64,000 bases of DNA from Terana coerulea (taxonomy: Eukaryota; Basidiomycota; Agaricomycetes; Polyporales; Phanerochaetaceae). Numbering within the stretch: the first letter of the stretch is position 1; each line of letters starts with the position of its first letter. The stretch spans positions 364,377 through 428,376 of the forward strand of contig JAKOGH010000216.1 of assembly GCA_024811115.1 (NCBI GenBank), in the 5' to 3' direction. The notes under the pieces are model-generated. The model worked only from the letters and a program-made list of their open reading frames with translations. It did no database searches and was not told the origin of the DNA. Shown here one piece after another: positions 46,235 to 57,005 of the stretch. A program made the position numbers and the translations under genes.

Positions 46235-47560
46235 AACGAGCGTGGGGGTGTAGGGACTGTGGCGAGGTCGGCGGCCAGCGTTGCTGATTTAGTGGATGAG
46301 GGGGAAAGGTAAGGGTAGATTAGAGGGTTACGAGGCGTAGACTAGAGGCAACGATTCGAACATGTCGCAAGCCCGACATGCGGGACGCAGGAGCCAAACC
46401 CATTTTTGTCCAATCCAACGCTGGCGCGCTGCCACGCGGCGATGAACCACACCTTCCCGGCCAAAACAATCGACCCCGAACGGGCGGACGCACCCCACCA
46501 CACCCCCACCAGAAATCGCCGCAAAAATTCAAGCAAAGTGTGGGTTTACGCAGCCTCACCTACGCTGTACGCTCAGCGTACATGCATGGGTTTAAAGCGT
46601 TCATATAACTCTCGCCCCTGCGGACATACGCTCTCCTTTACCAGACTCGGTTACCATACCCGGCCTAGACTGTACAGAAGCCATCAAAGATCAGAACGAT
46701 CAGTGGGAACCGTGACATCGAGATTGCCCCGCAGCTCAGATCCTCCGTCGAACCAACCGCCGGCGGGCACCGTGAGGGCACTCCCCATCGAACAGCATGC
46801 ACAACGCGGCGTCGCTGCAGCCGGACTCGGACGCAGGGCGTGGTGACGTAGCTCCGCCGTGCAGCGGATAGATCGACAGACCTACAACCGTGACTCTGTA
46901 CCGGTAGACTAGCTGTCAGCCTGACACGACGCCTCTGACTGGCAGACCACTCGACACGCCATCTGCACCACCGATCGACGCGGCCTGTCCCGACCTCTCT
47001 GCCCTTTGTGGCGCCATCCGACCCTGACGCGAACCCCTCCAGCGGCTTCTTTCGACGCTGTGGCGTGCCTCTGCCGGTCTCTCGCACCGCCCTCGACTCG
47101 CTGTCCACTCGCTTTTCCGCCAGCGTGCTGCTCGTGCTACGGCGCTACGGCGCGCACTGCCAGCCACTCCCCCTCCCGCGCTCTGCTACAACGGGGCAAG
47201 TACTCAGTTCTCTCGCGTGTGCTGCCTTGCGTCAGTAGACCGCACCCTCTGCATACAGTCCGCATCTCGGCCGGGTGCGCGGGCGGTGCGTCTCGTTCGA
47301 CGTTCAACCATAGCAGACCAAGCGTACTGACCGTGTTGCAATAGCCTCGAGCGCGCCCGGCTGCGTCTCGACCTTGCTCGCGGGAAGCAGATATGTTGCC
47401 TCGCGACCACTCCTAGAGGTCAGCAATCAGTGTCACTCTAAACGAGACAGAACGGCACTGACAAGGCGCATCTAGGCCGCAGGACGTTGGTATCACACGT
47501 CGGTGGGAACACCAAGACCCTGCGACTCGGGGCAAGTACAGCCTCGTGCCTCTGTTCTCG
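46235..47560. other. Upstream flank of LIM copy A, duplicated
   Basis: Promoter side of the LIM gene. It carries a perfect seven-base hairpin (CATGTCG...CGACATG) near 46362-46381 that is kept in copy B. From about 46.9 kb it is Pyr/GC-rich with short frames but no recognised gene. Confidence 0.45.
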
Positions 47561-47589
47561 CAACCATCGCTGACCCGTTTCTGTCCTGC

Positions 47590-48740
47590 AGGCATGTCGC
47601 CGTCGCTCGCGGGGACGCGATCCGTTGCGTCAACGCACATTGGCAGCAGCGAGATGCGCCCTCTGCCGGCGGGACTCGCGCTGGCCGACCTCGGGGAGCC
47701 GCTCGCGGGAGCGCAATATAGGGCCTCAACACACCGCCGCTCGCGGGAACGCGATCCGTTGCGTCAACGCGAAAGCGCGACAACGCGGTGCGCTGGCGAC
47801 GGGTGCGCTCGTGCTGGCGGACACGGACGGGCGAGTCGGCGCAGGTGCGCCTGAGGCACGCCGGACGCGAGCTGGCCGACGTGCATGCGCGCCTCACCCC
47901 GGGCCGTCGCTCGCAGGAGCGCACAACACGGCCTCGACGCACCGCCGCTCGCGGGAACGCGATCTATGGCCTCGGCGCACAGTGGACGGCGTGCGGTAAG
48001 TACCACCCTTTCGCTCTCACAAAGCGCGGTACGGACTGTGTGCACAGACGGCAGGCAGCACGTCGCGCGCGGGAAGTCGATACATGGCCTCGGGGCGAAG
48101 TCGGCGTCTCGCCACTACTAGGAACGCCGCTTGCGCACGAAGACGGCGGCACTCGGCCCTCACACTCGCCCGCAGCGTGCGTCGCGTTGGCGCATGGTGT
48201 GCGCGCTGGCGCCGTCCCCGCCAACGGGACGGCATGCCTCAACCCCTCGTGTGCGGGCGGTCGAGGCTCGGTCGCCGGAACGCGATCTGTCGTCTCGGCG
48301 CACAGTCGTTCTCGCGACGGCGACACACGACAGCAAGGCTGCTGCTCTGCCGGCGTCGCAGCTGCACGTCCAGGTGAGCGTGAATATGCAGAGGATGCAC
48401 GCAGACGACGCTCACCTTGCGGGTGATCTGCTCAGCCTCTTGCTCGCGGGAGCTCAATGCGTGGCGTCGAGCCTACACGGGCGGCCGGCCGACGGCGCCA
48501 GGCAGCACTCTGGACGTCTTGCGGGTGCCCGTCGCGGGACGTCGTTCCGTTGCGTCGACGCCGCCTCGCCGCGTTACACGATCAGCTGCACCGACAGGTG
48601 AGTACCCGAGTGCGTCCGCTCGAGAAGCACGCGTACTGACCGACCTCGTCCTTCCCTCTCAGCCTATACCCGTCGCGACGCGACGCACGCGGACCTCTGC
48701 GAAGCGTGTCGCCAAGACGCGCATGTGCGACCAGTGCGAC
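47590..48740. repeat. Dispersed GC-rich repeat, TCGCGGGAACGCGAT-type
   Basis: Variants of CGCTCGCGGGAACGCGAT followed by CCGTTGCGTCAACGC or GGCCTCGGCGCAC recur near 47606, 47698, 47740, 47905, 47948, 48065, 48272, 48443 and 48530. Spacing is irregular, about 45-200 bases. It is adjacent to but distinct from the satellite that follows. Confidence 0.65.
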
Positions 48741-48952
48741 CCACGGCTGCATCCCGCGCTCGGCGGGTTGCTCACGCTCGCGGCGGCTGCAGAAATGGCC
48801 TTCAGGATTGTCGGACATGGGCGCTCGGAGCGACGACCGCGGCTGCCTCTCGCGATGCGGCGGGCTGCTCACGCGCTCGGAGCTGGTAAACACGGGCTCG
48901 AGGCGCGTCGGGGGCGGCGGCTGCCAGGGTGAAGAACAGGAGAGGGCGGGAC

Positions 48953-49420
48953 GCGGCTGCATCTCGCGAGCGGCGGGTTGCTCACGCACTCGGAGTGGGT
49001 GGAAATGGAGTCGAAGAGTGTCGAGGCGAGGGCGGCGGCGGCGAGGTTGAAGAGTGCAAGGGGCGTGAAACACGGCTGCGTCCCGCGAGCGGCGGGTTGC
49101 TCACGCACTCGGACTCGGTAGAAACGAGGTGGACGAATGTCGAGGACGGCAGGAGCGAGGGCGCGAGACCGCGAGGCGGCGTGGACCGCGGCTGCATCTC
49201 GCGGGCGGCGGGTTGCTCACGCACTCGGAGTGGGTGGAAATGGAGTCGAAGAGTGTCGAGGCGAGGGCGGCGAGGTTGAAGAGTGCGAGAGGCGTGAAAC
49301 ACGGCTGCGTCCCGCGAGCGGCGGGTTGCTCACGCACTCAGACTCGGTGGAAATGGAGCTGGACACGGTCGAGGACGACAAGGACAGACAAGCACGAGGG
49401 GCGTACAGCCGGGCGGCATC
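48953..49420. repeat. Higher-order dimer repeat, offset about 230-236 bases
   Basis: The block 48953-49187 is repeated at 49188-49420. Both contain a TGCATCTCGCG monomer with GAGTGGGTGGAAATGGAGTC, followed by a TGCGTCCCGCG monomer with ACTCGGT. Confidence 0.75.
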
Positions 49421-49734
49421 TCGCGGGCGGCTGCGTTTCGCGTTTCGTGGGGTATGCACGCTCTCGTGGCTGGCGGACACAAAGTCTACAAACGCCGGAG
49501 GGGGTAGCTGCAGGAGCGATGGGTATGGCGGGGTGAGGCCGCAACAGTCTCCCCCTGTTCGGCGGTCTGCGTATACCCTCGGGGTCTCCGGAGCAGCACT
49601 TTCGATTACCCGACATCGGGTACCTGTTGCGACAACGGACGTAGCGGGGCGCGATTCGCGGCTGCATCCCGCGATCGGCAGGTCGCTCACGCACTTTGAC
49701 ACCATGGATCCGGGTCGAGAGATGGCCGCAGAAG

Positions 49735-50340
49735 ACTACAGCCACGCGGCTGGGGACAACGAGAGCGTTCACCGCGGCTGCATCTCGCGTGCGGCGGGTT
49801 GCTCACGCTGTCAAAGTCCCTGCAAGTGAGCTGCAAACTAGTCGAAGCAGGCGGCGACAGGGACAGGCGGTAATAACAGCGAGCACCGCCGCCATAACGT
49901 CTTGCGTCCGGAAACCCACGCAGTGCTCTGGCCGCCGGCGAAAATGGACACTACAGCCACGCGGCTGGGGATAACGAGAGCGTTCACCGCGGCTGCATCT
50001 CGCGTGCGGCGGGTTGCTCACGCTGTCAAAGTCCCTGCAAGTGAGCTGCAAACTAGTCGAAGCAGGCGGCGACAGGGACAGGCGGTAATAACAGCAAGCA
50101 CCGCCGCCATAACGTCTTGCGTCCGGAAACCCACACAGTGCTCTGGCCGCCGGCGAAAATGGACACTGCAGCTACGCGGCTGGCACAACGAGGGCGGTCA
50201 CCGCACCTGGATCTCGCCTGCGGCGGGTTGCTCACGCTATCGAAGTCCCTGCAATCGAGCTGCAGGGTAGTCGGAGCGGGCGGCGACGGTGACCGGAAGT
50301 AATGACCGTACGCACCACCGCCAGAATATCCAGGGTCCGG
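49735..50340. repeat. Near-identical 215-base tandem units
   Basis: Unit 1 (49735-49949) and unit 2 (49950-50163) are almost identical from ACTACAGCCACGCGGCTGGG to GCCGGCGAAAATGGAC. A third unit from 50164 is diverged. Such high identity points to recent local amplification within an older, degenerate array. Confidence 0.85.
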
Positions 50341-50949
50341 CAAACTACGCATGGCTCCAGCGGCTAGCGAATCGAGATGCGAGAGAGACGATGAAGATTA
50401 CCACGATAGCGGCGGACGCCAAGGCCCGTGGACCGCGGCTACATCTCGCGGGCGGCAGGTTGCTCACGCACTCAGAGTCAGCGGAAATGACCTTGCGATC
50501 TACGCGAGAAAGTGACCGTAGGCCGGGGGATAGCAACAACCTGGATCAAGGCTATATCTCGCATGCGGCGGGGCGCTTTGCGCTCTCCGAATCCAGCGAA
50601 TGAGTCGCGCAGGGCAGTACATTACGACAATGGGACCGTAGACCACGCGAGGCGGGCACCGCGGCAGGATACCGTGGTTGGCAAGATATTCACGCCGTCG
50701 CAGTCCGTGCAAATGGATCCGACGCCGCTCGAAGACGGCCATGAAGAGAAGAGGAGATGCCCAGGGGCGTGGAACGCGGCTGCATCCCGCGTTCGGCGGG
50801 TTGCTCACGCACTCAGAGTGCGTGGAAATGAGATTCAACCACGCCAAGGGAATGCGCACATCGCAGCTAGATCTCGTCATCGCCGAGCAGGTCTCCGCCT
50901 CTACGGAACTTCGCTCCAGGCAGACGTAGGTTTGCCGTCACGCTCGCGG

Positions 50950-51809
50950 GATCGCGCGTCGGCGTGGGTGTCTGAGCGGCAGGCTAAGGTCGGCATATTG
51001 TTTTATGCACGCGGGATGTCAACGCTGACCACGTTCACCCCGCCAGGACCCTGTTTCGACCGAACGGCTAGTCATTTTCGATTGAGTCGGTGACGCACGA
51101 GCGCGTATGCTTTCATGTGTACGTCGCTTACCGTCTTCCTCCGTCGTGAAGCGGCCAGCGCGCTGACCGGTGGCGCTTCGTGGCCAGGCTCTGCCGTCAC
51201 GACGAACCTCGCCATCTTTTCTCATCTCTTACGAGCTTAGGCTGTTGAATATCACACTTCGCTGGCGCCGAATAATGACTGCATCCCGCGTTCGGCAGGT
51301 CACTCCAACTCAGTGACTTTGCGGATCCTACATACAGGCCTGCGAAAGACGGCATCCATGGAATTGCAGACAACGAGGACAATTCCCGCGGCTACATCTC
51401 GGGCGTGGCGGCTTGCTCACGCTCTCGGAGCTCGTAGGAATGAGGTGGAAAACGGCAAAGAAAGCGGCTACGGAGCTAGATGACTACACCATGACCTGCG
51501 GGCACCGCCGCTTCATCTCGCGCTCGGCGAGCGACGTAGTACGCCAGATATTGCAAAAGATAGAATTCGAGACAGCCAAGGAAGCTGTCGCCGTAGCGTT
51601 GGGCACCGAAGGTCATGGATCGCGGCTGCACCACCCGCGCGTCAGGTCGCATACGCTGGTGCGCCACCGAATCAATTGAAAATGACCGGCCGTTCAGTCG
51701 AAACAGGGTTCTGGCGGGGTAAACGTGAGTCTCCACGTCCCGCACGCGCAAAATGATGCACCGACCTTTAGCTCGTCGCTCAGACACCCACGGCGACGCG
51801 GATCTCCGT
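50950..51809. repeat. Inverted repeat arms 50950-51084 and 51673-51809
   Basis: The reverse complement of the left arm (GGACCCTGTTTCGACCGAAC, GTCATTTTCGATTG) matches the right arm (CAATTGAAAATGACCGGCCG, GTCGAAACAGGGTTCTGGCG, CAGACACCCACGGCGACGCG). Arms are about 135 bases, diverged and 590 bases apart. The left-arm orientation occurs again near 52658-52790. Confidence 0.75.
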
Positions 51810-52535
51810 CAACGCGCTTTCGGGCCGAGTCTCGATGTCCTGTGCGCGCAAGCAGCGTACCGACCTCAGGTCGTGGTCCAGACATCCGTGCCGCCGCACC
51901 ATCGCCGTGAATGTTCCATCAGGGACGTCGGTCTGGTATCCTGTGAACGTGACGGCGGCGCGATTCCAGAGAGACGGGAGGCGTGCGTGCCTCTCTCCTG
52001 TACGTCGTTTACCGTCGTCTGTCGTGAAGCGGCGAACGTGCTGACCCGTGGTGCTTCGTGGCTAGGCTCTTGCGCGTCACGACGACCTCGCCATCTTTTT
52101 TTTCCATCTGTTACGAGCTCACGCCGACGGATATCGCTTGCCGAACAGTGACTCCGTCCCGCGTTGGACAGGCCCAGGCTCAAGCTCTTTGACTTTGCGG
52201 CTCTTTGATACGGGATTGTGGAAGGCTGCATCCATGGAACTGGAAATAACGAGAGCGATTATTGCGGCTACGTCTTGCGCGTGGCGGCTCGCTCACGCTC
52301 TCAGCGCTCGCAGAAACGAGGTGGCGGACCGCAAAGAAAGTGGCTAGTATGGCGCAAGAAGACGACCACTAGGGGCACCGCCGCTCCATCTCGCGTTCAG
52401 CGAACAGTGTAGCATGCCAGATAGAAGATGAAATTTGAGAAAGCTGAGAGAGATGCCGTCGTAGTGTTGAGCACCGAACAGGCACTGAAGGCCGTGGATT
52501 GCGGCTGCGTCGCGCGCGCGTCAGGTCGCTCACGC
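51090..52535. repeat. Direct duplication of about 0.57 kb, offset near 885 bases
   Basis: 51090-51660 corresponds to about 51980-52535. Shared landmarks in order: GTACGTCG-TTACCGTC, CGTCGTGAAGCGGC, GCTTCGTGGC-AGGCTCT, CCTCGCCATCTTTT, CTTGCTCACGCTCTC-type core, AACGAGGTGG, CACCGCCGCT and GCGTCAGGTCGC. Divergence is considerable. Confidence 0.7.
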
Positions 52536-52869
52536 TCCCGTCTCCGCGGAAGTGCGCTTCGTACCGTTTCGTACCGCCGTCACGCCCGCAGGACGGCAGA
52601 CCGACGTACTTGATGGAGCGTTGTTCCACGGCAATGGTGCGGCGGCACAGATGTCCAGACCACGCCCTGAGGTCGGCACACCGCTTTGCGCGTACATGAC
52701 ATTGAGACTCACTGCGTTCGCGTCGTCAGGACCCTGTTCCGACCGCGCGACCCGTCATTTTTGGCTGAGTTGGCGGCGCATCGGCGCGCATGCTTCTCAC
52801 GCAAGCTGGTGCTCGGTCATTGCTCCGTGGCTGTCAATGTGCCGTCCGTGACGGCGAATCCTACTATTT

Positions 52870-53538
52870 CTGCCCTTTCTCCACGAGCTCCCGCTGCTGG
52901 ATAGCCTTCACTAACGAGCCATGCACAGCGTGCCGACGGTTGTGCCTTCCCTGACTGAGGACAACGCCAAGAGCGCAGATTCAGCCGACGTTGCTTCTCG
53001 AACCAGTCAACTTCCTGGATCATGACATATTGCGAAATGAAATGAAAGACACGATTGCTGAAGCTGCGGTGACTGAGAGCGGAAACGGGAACGGACATGT
53101 TTGCTACTAGTGTGCCTCAAAGTATCCGTGAGGCAACCAGGGTAGTACCCTTCCGTCGTCGACACTGCATCATCCAAGAATTAAAAGATTGGCGCTCTCG
53201 GTGTCTCAGACAAGCAAACAGGCCTTTACGTGACAACTAAATTATAAAGATACCTATGTTGGCAAGCCTTGTAATTCATTCATTAAAACCAATTATCTAT
53301 AATAGTCTTACAAGCTTTGAGAAATTACTGAAGGGTAATGAGGTTTGTCTTTGAGAGACATGTTCCGGAAATGATGTAAATTCATTCCCTGGGCATTTCT
53401 CTCACCGACAAAAGTCATTCAGAACAGGTGAAGCAAAATAGGGCATTAAGATGAGATAAGGCTTAGAATTAAAATGCCATGCACAATTCATAAGAACCGA
53501 GAGACGTGAGAGGCCAGAGGGAAGCAGCAGATCAGCGA
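52870..53538. other. AT-rich spacer after the satellite
   Basis: Base composition changes abruptly to AT-rich at about 53.1 kb, which marks the edge of the repeat field. No gene is seen; it contains the 3' flank of the next gene. Confidence 0.4.
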
Positions 53539-54523
53539 TCAGTCCTCGTCACCATTGGTGAGACGAGTCGTCTTGACTGTGCGCTTTCTCAGGCGCCGAG
53601 AAATGGTGTCAGGGCCCCTATTGGGCCGCCGACCAGTATCTACGCGATGAGATGCAACGTCGGTTGCACCCCGTAAGGTTGTACACTGAGACACAGCCCT
53701 CCTCTCCAATTCAGTCTGAGACAGCCTCCGAAAGCCCACCGTCCCATCCTTCAACCCACGCACCAAGGCATTGATCTCCCGCAGTGAGTACATGCGAGAG
53801 GGCGAGGTGCCAAAGTCGGGCCAGTTGAACGGCTCCACGCCGTAGCGGAAGATGATCTTTGGCGAGCCGTAGTACGGCATCTGCGTATAGATCATCTTCG
53901 CAGTTGGGTCGCTGCTCGCCTCGCCTATGTGTGTTGCGATGCCACACAGCCCGGAAATGAAATTCACGTTGCATCAGCAGATGTAAATTGCTCCAAAAGG
54001 CAAGTACTCACGTAATCGGCGCTGTGACCACTCGGTCAACACCTTCTGCTCGTGTAGAAGACAAGCCTTGTATGTCGCATCTGTGGACGTGAAGGATAAG
54101 CTGAGGATGACTAAAAACGCGCCAGGTATACCGGCCTTCTCGAACACTACGGGTTCGATGACGGGGAACATATCCTTGAGGTTCCGGCGGTGAGGGGTCG
54201 GGTTTGGGAAGCGCCTCGAAAGGGAGATATGCCACTTTCATGTTCGGTGGGAATTTCGGAGAGCTCATCGGAAGGCTGTCGGACGCAGCTTCGAGACTCA
54301 CCTTTTGAAGTTTCCAGGCTCTAGCTTCCTCTTAAATGCTCTCGATTCAGCGAAAAAATCGCCCAATAAGAACTGCACAAACGCAGAAGTACAGCTCAGC
54401 GAGTAAGTCGCCTTCTAGCGATGTACGCGGACGTATCGTGGCTATCGTCAAGATCTCCCAATCGAAGGCCACGTCACGGGCATCACAACCTGGGCTCTGC
54501 GCGAGATTGCAGTAGATCTGCAT
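53539..54523 (-). CDS. Hypothetical protein, frame-damaged
   Basis: Exons fit as 54523-54302, 54263-54012 and 53924-53539. Protein-like stretches: DARDVAFDWEILTIATIRPR, LGDFFAESRAFKRKLEPGNF, MFPVIEPVVFEKAGIPGAFL, YYGSPKIIFRYGVEPFNWPD and MYSLREINALVRGLKDG, then a basic C-terminal tail. Two single-base breaks are needed, one near 54384-54388 and one near 54194-54206. The intron 54011-53925 removes an in-frame TGA at 53974-53976. I do not recognise the family. It is the only convincing gene between the two LIM copies. Confidence 0.55.
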
Positions 54524-55650
54524 GGTGTCTTGCCATTTTTTGCCGGTAACCTAAGGCTGCGTTCCGGGGTACCTCCTTTGGATCTGTTCCGTGCGTCTGA
54601 AGCTAAGCGTCGCTCGGTCGCCGACTCGCCGGCGCACTAGACTTGCATTTGCCGCGGTTTCCCGCCACGCTTGCCAAGTACTGTGCGTCGGAACGCAGCT
54701 GCTATGCTGCAAACACAACCAGGTATGTTGGAAGGAATGACATTCGGTGGGCGTCCACCATTCACTTGAGTTGTCAAAGACGGTGGAGGCAAGAGAACGC
54801 GTGAGACGCCGAGGGAGGAGAATCGGAGCGAAGAGCCTGTGCCACAAAGCTGGAGGGCGCCATATCGGGCAGTCCACACGCGAAGCGCCCGATCTCATCT
54901 TTTCTCCAACCTCGAGCACCTCAAGACATTGCACAGGCTGTAGTCGCCGACACCTGCGTCGACGCTTCGTCCCGTCTACATACTGTGAATCTCGTCACGT
55001 TCTGCTACATTTTGAGTGTAAAAATGACCAGGTTGGGTTCCAGCAAGCGGATGACTCAGTATTTGCCTGGTAGCGACTGGACAAGTTAGCAGAGCGTTTG
55101 AGTCCACGACGACACTGAGAGGTACGTAAACCGCCCATATTCAACATCAAATCACTATGATACACGAGCGTACTAACGTTGTTGCTAGAACGTTAACTGC
55201 GCTGGGCGCGCCGTTACCGGCGTCGCTTCGAAGTTGCCAGCTCAAGCATCGGAATATCACCAAATAGCTTGGTGCCCGATGTTTCTGGCTGGTGAACGGC
55301 GGTGTTGTGGCTGGCACCCCGAGTCTCGGCTGTGAGGCCGCACGCACTGGCGTGGAGTTACGACGCGACGGCGTACTACGGCATGCAGGTATGTTTGAAC
55401 TCACTCGGCTTTAGCAGCGCAGAGCGTGGCTGAACGTGCTCGTCTCGCGGGAGATGGCCGTTTGCTGGTCGCGCCATTGGCAAATGACTCTCGCTGTCAT
55501 CGCACATCAAGTCACCGAGACGTCGGCTGCCAGCAAGTTCACGCGAGCGCGCGGCCGTTGCGAGAAGCCCGCATCGTAGGAGCACACGGTGAGTGAGGCT
55601 GCATTTTCGCGCTTCAAACGCTTACATCATACATTTGAAGTCGGCGTCAG
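54524..55650. other. Intergenic, no gene recognised
   Basis: Short frames on both strands, none with family features or sensible splicing. Confidence 0.35.
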
Positions 55651-55654
55651 GATC

Positions 55655-57005
55655 GAATCCACCGCTTACATTGCAGAAGTCAATCGCCGAGCTGCGTTCG
55701 CAGCGCAATAATGCAATCGAGGGACAGCACGGCTTACATCATGTGCGAGGTAAGAGCTCTCATAATTTTATTAGTGTTTATTAAAGTCTGACTGGACTCT
55801 AGCTCCTCGCACTGATTTGTGGGGGTTATCAGATGCGCCGCCGCCGAGTCAAAGCTTCGGAATTGCTCATGCGCGGCGGACGTAGTGCTTCAGCGGCGAC
55901 GTCGACAAAGCCGCATGCAATGTAGGTACGCGCGGTCGCTGCTTTGATGGTCCGAGTCATTGATGCCGAGTCTCTTGGATGTCAGCGTGGCTCTGGAACC
56001 ACGGCGGCAACGTCCTTAACAAACACGATTAGTCGAACGGCCGGCTCGGCCGTTGCGACGGGTGGATCCGCCACCTTTGCGGTCGCTTGGAGCCGCTACG
56101 TGCGTGGCATGCGGCTGCGGCTGCCATGTTACACAACGTGCACAGAGACTCCCACATTTCGGGACTGTCTCGACGCGCAAATCGACCCGTTACGAGACCA
56201 TACGGAGCCACAAACGCCGCGGGATGTAGCCGCGCGTGCCGCCATGAGGTGCCGCCGCTGCCCGCTTCCATGAACGCCTTACGGTGGAGCCCGTCTTCGC
56301 CAAGTCGAAGCGCGAATTCACGGACCTTGAGACCATACGGAGCCATAACGCCCACGAGACGCAGCCGCGAATGCCGCTGTGAAATCAGAATTAAAACTCA
56401 CCGCTCACAACGCAGAAATCCATCACCGAGCTGCGTTCGCAGTGCGATAATGCAGCCAAGGGACAGCAGGACTTAGAGGCGGTGCTTCGGCGGCGATGTG
56501 TGCAAAGTCGCGTGCAATGCAGGTACGCGCGATGGCTACTTTCGTGGCCCGCGTCGCTGACGCCGAGTCTCCTGAATGTCAGCATGGCTCCGAGTCTAGA
56601 ACTACGGCGGCAAAGTCCTTGGCAAATGTAATTAGTCGAACGGCCAGCTGGTCCGACGGACCCAGAAATCTCGAGAATATGGCGGTGAATGGATCCGCCG
56701 CCTTTGCGGTCGCTTGCGGCCGCTACGCGCATGGCATGCGGCTGCTGCCACCGGGTTACATCGCATGCACACAGGCTCCAACATTTCGGGACCGTCTCGA
56801 AGCGCAAAGCGACCGTTTACGAGACCATACGGAGCCACAAACGCCGCGGGATGTCGCCGCACGTACCGCCATGAGGTGCCGCCGCTGCCCGCTTCCATGG
56901 ACGCCTTACAGCGAAGCCCGTCTTTGTCAAGTCGAAGCGCGAATTCAGGGACTTTGCGACCATACGGAGCTACAACGCCCGCGAGATGCAGCCGCGAGCA
57001 CCGCC
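55655..57005 (+). repeat. Tandem pair of degenerate coding-like units, about 600-740 bases each
   Basis: Unit 1 runs about 55655-56390 and unit 2 about 56395-57005. Shared landmarks: GAGCTGCGTTCGCAG, GCATGCAATGTAGGTACGCG (GTGCAATGCAGGTACGCGCG in unit 2), GCCGAGTCTC, ATTAGTCGAACGGCC, TTTGCGGTCGCTTG, ACATTTCGGGAC, GAGACCATACGGAGCCACAA and GCCATGAGGTGCCGCCGCTG. Translated pieces such as KSIAELRSQRNNA versus KSITELRSQCDNA, and SKREFTDLETIRSHN versus SKREFRDFATIRSYN, suggest remnants of a coiled-coil protein gene. Stops interrupt all frames. Confidence 0.7.

Larger units (their letters stand above)
43321..47918. repeat. Segmental duplication, copy A
   Basis: Aligned by eye with 59669-64000 in the same orientation. 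It begins within the last codons of the LIM gene (GGCCGGCGCC) and continues through the gene, about 1.3 kb of upstream flank and into the GC-rich repeat field. Long stretches are identical, and differences are scattered substitutions and indels. Confidence 0.9.
48741..52540. repeat. Degenerate satellite, monomer about 113 bases, with higher-order units
   Basis: A core starting GGCTGCATCTCGCG and ending GTTGCTCACGC recurs near 48744, 48839, 48953, 49072, 49190, 49301, 49660, 49772, 49990, 50206, 50436, 50550, 50777, 51385, 52255 and 52500. Steps are near 95-119 bases or about twice that. Each core is often followed by an ACTCGGAG-type box and GTGGAAATG. Adjacent monomers alternate (TGCATCTCGC versus TGCGTCCCGC), giving dimers. 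No coding function is evident, although GC-rich open frames run through it. Confidence 0.75.

Noticed and set aside
46350..46400. tRNA-like GTTCGAATC box upstream of the LIM gene (also in copy B)
   Set aside because: No T-stem pairing, no acceptor stem and no anticodon arm. The nearby pairing is a simple seven-base hairpin.
49137..49829. 230-codon frame through the satellite as a repeat protein
   Set aside because: It follows the GC-rich repeat passively; frame is not conserved between monomers and no start context is evident.
48741..52540. CRISPR-like spacing of a repeated core
   Set aside because: Repeats are degenerate, differ in length and are separated by related rather than unique sequence; the organism is a eukaryote. 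It is satellite DNA.
53974..53976. In-frame TGA between Cys codons, suggesting selenocysteine or readthrough
   Set aside because: A normal GT-AG intron (54011-53925) removes it and keeps phase into EASSDPTAKMIY.
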